A stretch of 64,000 nt of DNA. It comes from JAJEFO01 sp022819605. Lineage in GTDB: Bacteria > Pseudomonadota > Alphaproteobacteria > Rhodobacterales > Rhodobacteraceae. The stretch lies in NCBI GenBank assembly GCA_965221545.1, contig OZ244901.1:3410001-3474000 (forward strand), read 5' to 3'. Shown in pieces: positions 34,385 to 43,647 of the stretch (positions are counted from its first letter, which is position 1; every line of letters begins with the position of its first letter). Made by a program: the position numbers and the translations under genes. A model generated the notes under the pieces. It saw only the letters and a list, made by a program, of their open reading frames with translations. It was not told the origin of the DNA and searched no databases.

Positions 34385-35902
34385 TCAAAAGTGGATCCTG
34401 AACTCCTCGCGAACCCTCAGGTCCAGTTCGGCCGGGATCTGCATCTTCGCCTCCGACAGGATCCTCTCGATTCTTGCGCGGGCCTCGGACAGGATTTCCG
34501 GCTTTTTCGCCTCGTCCCACTCCTTGGGACTCATGCGGTTGCCGAGCACCGGATAGGTGTATTCCGTCTGCATCATGCGCAATGTCTGGTCACTGCCCAG
34601 GTAGTGACCTGGTCCGCCAAGGCAGACCTCGCGCATGGTCTCGATCGAAACCGTGTCCTCGTCCACCTCTATCCCGCGGACGCAACGCAACGCCTGTCCA
34701 ATGACGTCGTCGTCAAGAACAAGACTCTCGAAGCAGAAGCCGAGGAGCGAAGCCTGCATGCCGGCGGATTCGTAGACCATGTTCAGTCCCGCCAGCCCCG
34801 CCAGCACGGCGCTGATCCCCTGCTCCCATCCCGTCTGGATGTCCGGGAGCTTGGAGTCGGCCATGCCGGCGGCCGCGCCGCCGGGCAATCCGTAGAACCG
34901 GTGCATCTGCGCGCAACCGGCCGTAAGCAACGCCTGCTCAGCCGAGCCTCCGGACATTGCGCCCGTACGAAGATCCGACACGAAGGGCCAGGTCCCGAAT
35001 ACCGCCGGATGCCCCTCGACAACCGAGTTCACGTATACCACGCCCGCAAGACATTCGGCGACGGCCTGGACGATCGCCGTCGCAATCGGAGCGGGTGCCG
35101 TCGCTCCCGCCTGTCCCGCAGAAAGGAGCAGCACCGGCATTCCGGCGCGTATGCAGCTTTCCATCACCATGCAGCTCTCTTCCGCGAACTTCATCGGCGG
35201 AACGACAAAGCAGTTCGAGTTCGAGATGAAAGGCCTGGCACGCCATTCCGACTCGCTGCCTGACAGCATGTGGATCAACTTGATGGCAGGAGCGACATTG
35301 CCGGGCTCGGAAAACGAGGTGCCGATGTGCTTCCTGGTGCCGGCAACGCAGGCATAGATCGTGTTCAGGTCGAGTTCGAGATTGTCCTCGATGTCGCGGC
35401 AGACCATCGGACGCTGGAAAAAGTGGATGTTGTCCAGGTGCTCCACGAGGCGGGCCGCATCGTGAAGGTCCGCCGTTGAAGGATCCCGATACTCCTTCGT
35501 GAACGGGTCCACGACATGCACCGCCGCCCCGGCCGTGCCGTAATGGACGCGGCTTTCCTCAAGATGAAGGTCGTATTTCGGATCTCGGCCATGCAGCGTG
35601 ATGTTGCGTGCCGCCTTTGCCAGCATGTCCTCAACCAGCGCCCGCGAAAACCGGAGGCGTCCGTCATCGTCCTGCCGGGCACCTGCTGCCGTCATTGCTT
35701 CGACGCCTGACGGCGGGGCATCTGCAAGGCCAATCTCTTCCAAGGCGTCAAGAGCCGCCTCGTGAATGCGCCTCACGCCACTCTCGGAAAGCGGCGCATA
35801 GCGTCCTCCCTTCATGCCTGGACGCACCGGTCGGAGATCCTCTGCGAGCGGTGCCGCACGGAGGGCAACGCGTGCGGCGCGTCCTCCCGAGCGGCGGCTC
35901 AC
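34385..35902 (-). CDS. MttB-superfamily (trimethylamine/quaternary amine) methyltransferase, non-pyrrolysine
   Basis: A 505-residue protein of the trimethylamine methyltransferase superfamily, beginning at a GTG with AGGTGA upstream. Family phrases are YAPLSESGVRRIHEAALDAL, GTAGAAVHVVDPFTKEYRDP, HFFQRPMVCRDIEDN, GTSFSEPGNVAPAI and GHYLGSDQTLRMMQTEYTYP. The frame is open with no internal TAG, so this is the subclass that demethylates glycine betaine-like quaternary amines rather than pyrrolysine-dependent trimethylamine. Such enzymes need a corrinoid protein and a second methyltransferase; neither is adjacent. It is the last gene of the operon headed by the XRE regulator and lies 48 bases after a FAD-GcvT dehydrogenase gene. 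Confidence 0.88.
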   Translation of the reverse strand: MSRRSGGRAARVALRAAPLAEDLRPVRPGMKGGRYAPLSESGVRRIHEAALDALEEIGLADAPPSGVEAMTAAGARQDDDGRLRFSRALVEDMLAKAARNITLHGRDPKYDLHLEESRVHYGTAGAAVHVVDPFTKEYRDPSTADLHDAARLVEHLDNIHFFQRPMVCRDIEDNLELDLNTIYACVAGTRKHIGTSFSEPGNVAPAIKLIHMLSGSESEWRARPFISNSNCFVVPPMKFAEESCMVMESCIRAGMPVLLLSAGQAGATAPAPIATAIVQAVAECLAGVVYVNSVVEGHPAVFGTWPFVSDLRTGAMSGGSAEQALLTAGCAQMHRFYGLPGGAAAGMADSKLPDIQTGWEQGISAVLAGLAGLNMVYESAGMQASLLGFCFESLVLDDDVIGQALRCVRGIEVDEDTVSIETMREVCLGGPGHYLGSDQTLRMMQTEYTYPVLGNRMSPKEWDEAKKPEILSEARARIERILSEAKMQIPAELDLRVREEFRIHF

Positions 35903-35950
35903 GGCTTCACCTCGTTGACCGGCACTTGAACCAACCTCGTTCGAGCCATC

Positions 35951-38398
35951 TCAGGTCCTCACCCTAGCTGCCTTTGGATCATACATCGGTGCAAGACTGG
36001 CTGCCGCCTTGACGCGATTCCCGGCGATCTCGATTTCGTAGCCTGAAGCCATCACCTCTTCAGCGCTCTCGCCCTCGCACGGCACGTAACCCATGCCGAT
36101 CGCGCCGCCCAGCGCATGCCCGTAGTTCGCCGACGTCACGATGCCCACGATCTCGCCATCTCGAACCAACGGCTCGTTGTGAAATAGCACCGGCTCGGGA
36201 TCTTCGAGCATGAACTGCACGAGGCGACGCTTGAGACCATCTTCTCTCTTCCTGAGCACGGCGTCGCGGCCAACGAATGCCTCCTTGGCACCGGTCTTGA
36301 CTGCAAATCCCAGTCCGGCCTCCAGCACATGGTCCTCGTCGGTGATGTCGTGGCCAAAGTGACGGAACGCCTTTTCGATCCGGCAAGAGTCCATCGCGTG
36401 AAGGCCGGCAAGCCTGAGACCGAAATCCTCCCCGGCCTCTAGAAGCGTCTCGAAGACATGGGCGGCCTGGTCGGTGGAGGCGTAGATTTCCCAGCCCAGT
36501 TCGCCGACATAGGAAATCCGGTGCGCGCGAACCACTCCCAATCCAAGCTCGATTTCTCGGGCAGCGCCAAAGGGAAACGCCGCATTCGAGAAATCGTCCG
36601 GCGAGATCGCCTGCATCACCTCCCGCGACCGGGGACCCATGAGCGGGAAGACGGCCTCGGCGGCCGTGACATCCAGAATGACCGCGACGTCCTCCCCCAG
36701 ATGCCGGCGAAGCCAGGCAAGATCGCGCTGCACCGTGGCTGCCGGGACCACCAGCAGGAACGCTGCCTCGCCGAGCCGCGTCACGGTCAGGTCGCATTCG
36801 ATCCCGCCTCGTTCGTTCAGCATCTGGCCGTAGGTTGTCGTGCCGACCGGACTGTCCAGGTCGCCTGCAAAGACACGTTGAAGGAAATTCAGGGCTCCGG
36901 GACCGTCGACCCGGATCTTGCCGAAGGAGGTCATGTCCAGAAGGCCCACGCCCTCGCGCATGGCCATGTGCTCGTCCCGCTGGTTCCGAAACCAGTTCTG
37001 GCGCTGCCAGTCATGGCGGTATTCGCGCTCCTGCCCTTCCCGTGCAAACCAGTTGGCGCGCTCCCATCCGGCCGTTTCCCCAAAGACCGCGCCGCGCTGC
37101 CTGAGGTGCTCATGGACCGGAGACCGTCGCACCCCGCGCGCCGTCTCGACCTGCCGGAACGGGTAGTGGTCCGCATAGAGGAGGCCGAGGGATTCGGACA
37201 CGCGCTCCTTCAGGTACCGTCGATTGCGCTGGAACGGCTGGGCGCGTCGGACATCAACGTCCCAGAGATCGAACGGCGCGCGGCCTTCGTCAATCCACTC
37301 GGCCAGCGCCATGCCCGCACCTCCGGACGAAACGATGCCGATCGAATTGTAGCCGGCGGCCACCCAGTACCCGTCAAGGTCGGGAGCCTCCCCAAGATAG
37401 TAGCGGTCATCCGGAGTGAAGCTTTCGGGACCGTTGAAGAAGGTGTGAATGCCCGCAGTCTGAAACAGCGGAACGCGATTCATGGCGAATTCGAGAATCG
37501 GCTCAAAGTGCTCGTAGTCCTCCGGCAGCGTATCGAATTCGAAGTCCTCGGGAATGCCGTCCATTCCCCAGGGCTTTGCCTTGGGTTCGAAAGCCCCAAG
37601 CATCATCTTTCCGGCATCGGCCTTGTAGTAGGCGCATTCGTCCGGCACCCGGAGCACGGGCAGATGCCCGATGCCGTCGACGGGCTCGGTAATGAGGTAG
37701 AAGTGCTCGCAGGCATGGAGCGGCAAGGTGACTCCGGAGCGCGCCGCAAGCTCGCGCGCCCACATGCCGCCGCAATTGATGACGACTTCCGCGCTCGTAT
37801 GGCCCGTTTCGCCGTTGATCTCCCAATCGACGCCCGTCACCTTCCGATCGCTTTCGGTGACCGCCGTCACCTTCGCGCCCTCGGTGATCTTCACGCCCTT
37901 CTTCCGCGCACCCCGAGCCAGCGCCATCGCGATGTTGGCCGGATCGCACTGGCCGTCACCCGGAAGGTGAACGGCAGCCACCATGTCCTCGACGTTGACG
38001 TGCGGATACAGTGCCTTGACCTCTTCTGAGCCGATCTCGTTCACTTCGACTCCGAAGGCCCGAGCGAGCGATGCCTGGCGCCGAACTTCTTCACGCCGAT
38101 CCTCAGTCAGGGCGACGGTGAGGGATCCGACCATCCGAAATCCCGTCGCTACGCCCGTCTCGGCCTCGAGCCGTCGATAGAGATCGGCAGAGTACTTGGC
38201 GAGCCGGGTCATGTTCTCGTTGGCCCGCAACTGCCCGATCAGCCCGGCCGCGTGCCAGGTCGTTCCGCTCGTCAGCTTCTTGCGCTCCAGGAGCAGAATG
38301 TCCGTCCAGCCTCTTTCGGCGAGGTGATAGGCAACCGAACAGCCGGAAACGCCGCCGCCGATGATCACGGCACGGGCATGTGCGGGAAGCGCACTCAC
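35951..38398 (-). CDS. FAD-GcvT dehydrogenase, dimethylglycine/sarcosine dehydrogenase-like (copy 1)
   Basis: An 815-residue fusion of a FAD amine dehydrogenase (residues 1 to about 380), an FAO_M-like bridge and GcvT plus GcvT-C folate domains (about 445-805). The FAD fold is VIIGGGVSGCSVAYHL, and H49 in GTTWHAAG is the histidine expected to bind FAD covalently. GcvT signatures are REGVGLLDMTSFGKIRVDGP, YVGELGWEIY and EAGLGFAVK. It should oxidise an N-methylated glycine and pass the one-carbon unit to tetrahydrofolate. The GTG start overlaps the stop of the FMN-binding protein gene. The MttB-like gene follows. Confidence 0.9.
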   Translation of the reverse strand: MSALPAHARAVIIGGGVSGCSVAYHLAERGWTDILLLERKKLTSGTTWHAAGLIGQLRANENMTRLAKYSADLYRRLEAETGVATGFRMVGSLTVALTEDRREEVRRQASLARAFGVEVNEIGSEEVKALYPHVNVEDMVAAVHLPGDGQCDPANIAMALARGARKKGVKITEGAKVTAVTESDRKVTGVDWEINGETGHTSAEVVINCGGMWARELAARSGVTLPLHACEHFYLITEPVDGIGHLPVLRVPDECAYYKADAGKMMLGAFEPKAKPWGMDGIPEDFEFDTLPEDYEHFEPILEFAMNRVPLFQTAGIHTFFNGPESFTPDDRYYLGEAPDLDGYWVAAGYNSIGIVSSGGAGMALAEWIDEGRAPFDLWDVDVRRAQPFQRNRRYLKERVSESLGLLYADHYPFRQVETARGVRRSPVHEHLRQRGAVFGETAGWERANWFAREGQEREYRHDWQRQNWFRNQRDEHMAMREGVGLLDMTSFGKIRVDGPGALNFLQRVFAGDLDSPVGTTTYGQMLNERGGIECDLTVTRLGEAAFLLVVPAATVQRDLAWLRRHLGEDVAVILDVTAAEAVFPLMGPRSREVMQAISPDDFSNAAFPFGAAREIELGLGVVRAHRISYVGELGWEIYASTDQAAHVFETLLEAGEDFGLRLAGLHAMDSCRIEKAFRHFGHDITDEDHVLEAGLGFAVKTGAKEAFVGRDAVLRKREDGLKRRLVQFMLEDPEPVLFHNEPLVRDGEIVGIVTSANYGHALGGAIGMGYVPCEGESAEEVMASGYEIEIAGNRVKAAASLAPMYDPKAARVRT

Positions 38399-38850
38399 GG
38401 GTACAGCTCCGCAAACCTGGACTTGTAGAGCGCGATCATCTCGTCCTCGGTTGCGCCGTCGTCATAGGGCGGGGTCGCAAGGTGGAGCACGCGTTCCGCC
38501 CCGATGCGAACGAGATGAGAGATGCGTGACGACAGTTCGCTCCATGCTTCCTCCCACATCGGAAAGAGTTCCATGAATGACGGGTCTTGCCTGCCGATGA
38601 GCGTGGCCGGCCCGAAAACACGCACGCCCTTGCGGCGAAACGGGTCGACAAACACGACTTCGGCGGACGGCGCATTGGCGACATTTCGGCGCGTTCCCGG
38701 CGAGCGTATGTCTCCATATGCGATTGCATCGCAGCCAAGGGCGAGGAACGTGCCCTTTGGCGCCGCCGCAGGTTCGCCGTCCGGCGTCACGGTGGCAACG
38801 ATGCCCAGGGGGAACTCCCGGATGATACGCTGCGCCTCGGCGTCAAGCAT
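38395..38850 (-). CDS. Pyridoxamine 5'-phosphate oxidase-like FMN-binding protein
   Basis: A 151-residue split-beta-barrel protein starting at the ATG 38850 (MLDAEAQRIIREFPLGIVATV). TPDGEPAAAPKGTFLALGCDAIAYGDI, with PGTRRNVANAPSAEVVFVDPF following, is the typical FMN-binding face. A longer in-frame start at 38958 has no similarity. Its position between two FAD-GcvT dehydrogenase genes, overlapping the next one by four bases, suggests an accessory redox or flavin role in that pathway. The actual activity is unknown. Confidence 0.8.
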   Translation of the reverse strand: MLDAEAQRIIREFPLGIVATVTPDGEPAAAPKGTFLALGCDAIAYGDIRSPGTRRNVANAPSAEVVFVDPFRRKGVRVFGPATLIGRQDPSFMELFPMWEEAWSELSSRISHLVRIGAERVLHLATPPYDDGATEDEMIALYKSRFAELYP

Positions 38851-38979
38851 GGTCAGCCCTCCCCGCTTTGCCGCCCGCGGCTGGACAACCGTGCATTGAC
38901 CCCGGCGGATGCGCGTTGGGCAAGTTCGCGGGCCCGAATCGGCCATCGAACCTGGCAATCCGCTTCTTTGGATCCCGCG

Positions 38980-41430
38980 TCATGCCCGCAGCCTTTCGTT
39001 TTTCGGATCCCATAGCGGGGCGTCGGGCTGCACCGTGGCCTTGCATCGCTCCCCGTAGATGTCGACCTCGACTTCCGTGCCGGGAACGGCCAGGTCGGAT
39101 CGCAGCATGCCAAGGGCAACTGAGGCGTTGACGCGGTAGCCCCACCCGCCCGAGGTGGTTTCGCCGACGACTTCGTCATCATGCCAAAGCGTCGACATGT
39201 ACGGCGCGTCCGCAGCACCGGCGTCCACCGTCAGCGCGACGAAGCGCTTCGCAACGCCCTGCCGCTTTTGTTCCAGCAGTGCCGCCTTCCCCGGAAAGTC
39301 CGTGTTCTTGTCGAACCTGATGAAGCGGTCGAGCCCGCCTTCTAGCAGGCTGTAGTCCGAGGACAGGTCGCCTTTCCAAGCACGGTAGCCCTTTTCGAGG
39401 CGAAGCGAGTTGAGCGCCCACATTCCGAACGGCTTCGCGCCCGCATCCGTCACCGCGTCCCAGATGTCTGGAGCGTCCTCGAACCGGCAATGGATCTCCC
39501 AGCCGAGCTCGCCGGCGAAGGAAACGCGGGCCAGCGAGCATTCCTTGCCGGCAATGCTGCCGTCAAGGCTGATCGACAGCCACCCGGCATCGAGATCGTG
39601 GCCTTCATTGATGCTGCCGAGGATCTCGCGCGATTTCGGACCGGTCACAAGGAGGCACTCGAACTCCTTCGTGTGATCCGTCACGCTGATGCCGTCCGGC
39701 GCGTTGCGGGAAAGCAGTTCTCCGTCATGCCACTCGGCGGCCGCGGCGGTTATCAGGCGCACCTCACCGTCGCCGTGCACTGACACCGACATCTCGGTGA
39801 CGATGCGCCCCCTGTCATCCGCAAAATAGGCAAGACTGATTCGGCCCTCGCCCGGCAGCCGCGACGCCGTCAGGCTGTCGACATAGGCACGCGCACCGGA
39901 ACCCTGCACCTTGAACCGCGCGAAGCCCGTGATCGCCAGAATCCCGCAATGATCGCGCACGGCCTCGCACTCCTCGCGAATGCGTTCTTCCCAAGGCCCC
40001 GACCGGTTCCAGGTCTGGGTTGCATCGTGGCTCGTGTCGTCGTCAGGACGGGCGAAATAGTTTGCGCGTTCCCAGCCGTTATAGGCGCCGAAGACCGCGC
40101 CGGCCTGCACCAGCCGGTCATGCAGGGCTGACCGCTTCCGGTCACGGCCTGCAGGCCATTCATGCCAGGGGAAGTGCATCGCGTATTCGTGGCCATAGAC
40201 CTCCATGCCCTTTTCAATGCAGAACTCGCGATCGGTGTAGTCCGTGTATCGCCGAGGGTCGCAGGACCACATGTCCCATTCGGTCTGGCCCTCGGTCATC
40301 CACTCGGCGAGCACCTTGCCCGCACCTCCGGCCTGCGCGATACCGAAGGTGAAGACGCAAGCCTCGAACGCGTTTGGAACCCCGGGCATTGGTCCTACCA
40401 GCGGATTGCCGTCTGGGGCATAGGGAATGGGCCCGTTGATCACCTTCGCAATGCCGGACATGCCAAGTTGCGGCACGCGGGCCATGGCATCCTCTATGTA
40501 GTCTTCGAGCCGGTCGAGATCGTCCGGGTAGAGCTGGAAACTGAAGTCCTCCGGCATCGGATCGTCCGGCGAGGCCCAATGTGCACGACAGTTCCTTTCG
40601 TATGGCCCCAGGTTGAAGCCGTTCTTTTCCTGCCGGAGGTAGTAGGAGACGTCGACATCGCGCATCAAGGGCAGCTTGCGACCGCTTTCCCTTGTCCAGG
40701 CAGCGACTTCGGGAATCTCCTCGGACAGGAGGTACTGGTGGCTCATCACCATCATCGGAACCGTCCGTCCTCCGAAAGGCACGAACCACTCGCCGACCCG
40801 CTGCGCGTAGTATCCTGCAGCATTAACGACGCATTCGCAGCGGATGTCGCCCTTTTCGGTGTGGACAATCCATTCGCCGTTCCCGCGGCTGATGCCGGTT
40901 GCGGGCGTGAAACGCAGAACCTGAGCACCCATGTCGCGTGCGCCCGTTGCGAGCGCCTGCGTCAGCTGCGCAGGATCGATGTCGCCGTCCGTCGGGTCGT
41001 AAAGTACGCCTTCCAGGTCATGGGTTTCCATGAAGGGATACATGGACTTCGCCTCGTCGGGCGAGAGAATCTGGATGTCGATGCCCTGGTAACGCCCCAT
41101 TCCGCAGGCCCGATGGAACTCCTGCATCCGCTCCCTTGAATGGGCCAGCCGGATCGAGCCAGTGACGTGATAGTTCATGGGATAGCCGACGGCATCGCCC
41201 AGACCTCGATAGAGTTCGGTCGAATAGCGCTGCATGTTCATGATCGACCATGAAGTCGAGAAGGTCGGCACGTTGCCCGCCGCATGCCATGTCGATCCTG
41301 CCGTGAGTTCGTTCTTTTCCAGCAGCACGCAATCGGTCCATCCGGCCTTCGCAAGGTGATAAAGTGCAGAGGCGCCTACAGCGCCTCCGCCGATGATGAC
41401 TGCACGGGCTGTCGTCGGGAATTCGGCCAT
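38980..41430 (-). CDS. FAD-GcvT dehydrogenase, dimethylglycine/sarcosine dehydrogenase-like (copy 2)
   Basis: An 816-residue fusion with the same domain order as copy 1: FAD fold VIIGGGAVGASALYHL, covalent-flavin histidine H49 in GSTWHAAG, then GcvT parts RDHCGILAITGFARFKVQG, SFAGELGWEIHCRF and LEGGLDRFIRFDKNTDF. The catalytic-region sequences after the flavin histidine (NVPTFSTSWSIMNMQRYS) differ strongly from copies 1 and 3, which points to a different amine substrate. It lies ten bases after the regulator gene and 129 bases before the FMN-binding protein gene. Confidence 0.9.
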   Translation of the reverse strand: MAEFPTTARAVIIGGGAVGASALYHLAKAGWTDCVLLEKNELTAGSTWHAAGNVPTFSTSWSIMNMQRYSTELYRGLGDAVGYPMNYHVTGSIRLAHSRERMQEFHRACGMGRYQGIDIQILSPDEAKSMYPFMETHDLEGVLYDPTDGDIDPAQLTQALATGARDMGAQVLRFTPATGISRGNGEWIVHTEKGDIRCECVVNAAGYYAQRVGEWFVPFGGRTVPMMVMSHQYLLSEEIPEVAAWTRESGRKLPLMRDVDVSYYLRQEKNGFNLGPYERNCRAHWASPDDPMPEDFSFQLYPDDLDRLEDYIEDAMARVPQLGMSGIAKVINGPIPYAPDGNPLVGPMPGVPNAFEACVFTFGIAQAGGAGKVLAEWMTEGQTEWDMWSCDPRRYTDYTDREFCIEKGMEVYGHEYAMHFPWHEWPAGRDRKRSALHDRLVQAGAVFGAYNGWERANYFARPDDDTSHDATQTWNRSGPWEERIREECEAVRDHCGILAITGFARFKVQGSGARAYVDSLTASRLPGEGRISLAYFADDRGRIVTEMSVSVHGDGEVRLITAAAAEWHDGELLSRNAPDGISVTDHTKEFECLLVTGPKSREILGSINEGHDLDAGWLSISLDGSIAGKECSLARVSFAGELGWEIHCRFEDAPDIWDAVTDAGAKPFGMWALNSLRLEKGYRAWKGDLSSDYSLLEGGLDRFIRFDKNTDFPGKAALLEQKRQGVAKRFVALTVDAGAADAPYMSTLWHDDEVVGETTSGGWGYRVNASVALGMLRSDLAVPGTEVEVDIYGERCKATVQPDAPLWDPKNERLRA

Positions 41431-41440
41431 GGGCGGATCC

Positions 41441-42007
41441 TCAGTATACGGGCGGCGCGATCACCCAGATCGCGATGCAGGGTTCGGATGTGCGGTTGGC
41501 CCAACGGAAGGGCTCTCCGCGAATGCGGAAACTGTCGCCGGGCTCCAGTTCAAAGCTCTGGCGGTCGATGGTCAATTCAAGCCGACCCGAAACGATGTAG
41601 CCGACCTCCTGGGTCGGACGCACGGTGTCCTCAGAACGCTCGGCACCCGGCGCGAAGGTCGAGTGAACCACCTCGAAGTCATCCGTGAGGTCCGGCGACA
41701 AGAGCTCCTCGAAGAGCCCGCGCACGCGGTGGCCAAGCGGACGACGGCCGCCCTTGCGGACGATGCGGCCCTCTTCGTGCGGAACGCCCGGCGACTTGCC
41801 AAAAAATGAACGCAACGGCATGTCGAGCGTGGCGGCCAACGCGTTCAATTCTTCCATGGACGGTTCGGAGATGTCGCGCTCGACCTGGCTCAACCAACCG
41901 ATCGAGCGTCCGATGCGCTCGCTCACTTCGGCAAGCGTCAATCCACGCTGGCGACGCAGGACCCGCAGGTCCTGGCCCAGGCTCTCGGTCGCAATGGTTA
42001 CGGTCAT
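41441..42007 (-). CDS. XRE-family regulator with C-terminal cupin domain
   Basis: A 188-residue transcription factor. The helix-turn-helix is at about residues 10-64 (LRVLRRQRGLTLAEVSERIG, WLSQVERDISEPSMEELNALA), and a cupin domain is at about 105-185 (EVGYIVSGRLELTIDRQSFELEPGDSFRIRGEPF). This PuuR-like design usually senses a small metabolite in the cupin pocket. It heads the minus-strand operon with the two FAD-GcvT dehydrogenases, the FMN-binding protein and the MttB homologue, so it probably regulates them and itself. A strong inverted repeat lies upstream. Confidence 0.9.
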   Translation of the reverse strand: MTVTIATESLGQDLRVLRRQRGLTLAEVSERIGRSIGWLSQVERDISEPSMEELNALAATLDMPLRSFFGKSPGVPHEEGRIVRKGGRRPLGHRVRGLFEELLSPDLTDDFEVVHSTFAPGAERSEDTVRPTQEVGYIVSGRLELTIDRQSFELEPGDSFRIRGEPFRWANRTSEPCIAIWVIAPPVY

Positions 42008-42052
42008 TTGAGCCCCGCCGTGATGTCACAATGCGATTTCCGCGCAGATGCC

Positions 42053-42077
42053 GTGAAAAAGTCAACAAGTTTTTCAC
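42053..42077. promoter_or_regulatory. Inverted repeat, candidate operator of the XRE-cupin regulator
   Basis: GTGAAAAA and TTTTTCAC form a perfect 8-base inverted repeat separated by nine bases. On the minus strand a TTGACT hexamer (bases 42065 down to 42060) lies inside it and could be the -35 of the regulator operon, with a weak -10-like GGAAAT 18 bases further. The centre is about 58 bases upstream of the regulator's ATG, a good place for autoregulation. Confidence 0.5.
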
Positions 42078-42594
42078 AAGACATGGAAGATCCGCTCCTG
42101 CCATTGCGGAGCACGCACGTGTCCAGTCTCGCCGGATTTCGGATTGCGTCGGTCGGAGTGAGGCAAACTCACCCGCACTCTTCCCGTTCTTCGCAGAGAC
42201 GGGTGCATTCTGGCCCAGCGCAAGAAGTCTCGCCTGTCCAAAGTTGCCGTGGTGCTTGGAGGGCTGAAGCAGAATGGCCAGCGTTTCGGCGGAGCGCCGG
42301 CAAGGGGAGTTGGTCTGGCGCATCACCGATACCTGAAGCTGTCACGTTGATTTGCCTGCAATCCTCGGATGCTTGAAGTTATCCGCGGATCTCCGCACGT
42401 CCTCCGCTGCCCGGCACTCCGACACTGCCGCAGAAGCGGCCCCATGCTTTGAGCCAGAGCCCGGTGTGTCCCGATTCGCAATTCAGGCTCTGAAACAGAC
42501 CACTGCCAAGATCGACCGAGCGCCTGGACAACTACCCTTGTTGACCTGCTATCAGATTCCATTCTTGTGTGGGGTCACTTAGGAGATTGAGACC
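42078..42594. other. Intergenic region upstream of the XRE regulator
   Basis: About 520 bases between the candidate operator and the next gene. Open frames are short, lack ribosome sites and appear antisense or random. A TTGACC at about 42541 could be a -35 for the following small gene, but the matching -10 is poor. No repeat or RNA was recognised. Confidence 0.4.
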
Positions 42595-43014
42595 ATGACG
42601 CAGCGACAAGAGAAGTACGACCCGCTCCAAGTGCATCTTGAGTCCGTTGGACTTGAACGAATAGCGATGACTTTTGACGATGTCGAACGGGTGATCGGCT
42701 CCAACTTGCCCGCTTCGGCGCGGAAGCATCGGGCCTGGTGGGGCAACGATCCATCAAGAAATGCCGTTGCCTGTGCTTGGCTTGAGGCGGGTTACAAAAC
42801 CGAAAGCGTCAACATAGAGCGCGAGATTCTCACTTTCCGAAGAGATGCAGCCGTCGGGCGACCGCTTCGTTCCGGATCCGAAAGGACTGCGATAGAGACG
42901 CATCCTGTCATAGGCTGCATGAGCGGAACTGCGACCATATCATCGGGCACAGACCTCACCAAGCCCAGCTTGCCAGAGTGGAGCCAGCACACAAAGACTG
43001 GGCAATTGTCATAG
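42595..43014 (+). CDS. Small conserved protein with a PxSARKHRAWWxND domain
   Basis: A 139-residue protein. The first 85 residues read YDPLQVHLESVG, IAMTFDDVERVIGSNLPASAR, KHRAWWGNDPSRNAVACAWLEAGYKTE and EREILTFRRD. This matches a small uncharacterised domain, probably the one catalogued as DUF7662, found alone or near restriction and mobile genes. The remaining 54 residues show no similarity that I recognise and may be an added tail. AGGAG lies nine bases before the ATG. Function is unknown. Confidence 0.65.
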   Translation: MTQRQEKYDPLQVHLESVGLERIAMTFDDVERVIGSNLPASARKHRAWWGNDPSRNAVACAWLEAGYKTESVNIEREILTFRRDAAVGRPLRSGSERTAIETHPVIGCMSGTATISSGTDLTKPSLPEWSQHTKTGQLS

Positions 43015-43647
43015 GTAAGTTTCTGCTTGATCCCTGTTCTGCCATATGGCCTGCAAACGGCGATGCGATCCGCCCAAGGGCAACGGAACGGCTCAATGCG
43101 AATTGCCGCTATGGAAAATGCATGTGCTTCTCCCCAGACTGCCCGAGAACTTGGAATGCTCGATTCGCGCTTTCAACTGAGATTGGAGCGCCCCGTCTTG
43201 AGATGGTTTGAAGACACACTGGACGAGGAGCAAATCACGCTGGCAGCACTTTCCGTACCGGTGCTTGTGGAACCATCATTCGCCTAGAACCGAACCTGCC
43301 AACTCCACTGACCGGACAGTCATGGCAACCGCCAATGCGATGAGTTTGATCATGTTCGTACGCGACCGCCTAATCCTGGATTTCAGCAAGGAAGGACATG
43401 TTCGCGCAAAAAAGGTGATTGCACCGGTCACGGCGCGGTTTCGAACAGGCGCATCCATTCCCGCATCCGAAGCTTGGTCGGGAAAGCTAGCTGTACGTGA
43501 TCCAGACCAGCCGGGCTGCCGGAGCTGCCGGAGCGAAGAGGTGGCGGCCTTCCATGGCGCATATGCAGCTCGTTTGCCAATTCGTTGACGACGACGTGGC
43601 GGCGCACATAGGGTCCGCGAAACATCCCGCGACGACGAATCCTGCCA
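43015..43647. other. Intergenic stretch before the third FAD-GcvT gene
   Basis: About 630 bases without a supported gene. An 86-codon plus-strand frame at 43027-43287 (ending in RWFEDTLDEEQITLAALS) has protein-like composition in its second half, but no ribosome site or family is evident. The remaining open frames are shadow-like. The promoter for the plus-strand dehydrogenase gene is expected near its right end. Confidence 0.35.

Noticed and set aside
34385..35902. Pyrrolysine-containing trimethylamine methyltransferase
   Set aside because: No in-frame TAG codon exists in the gene.
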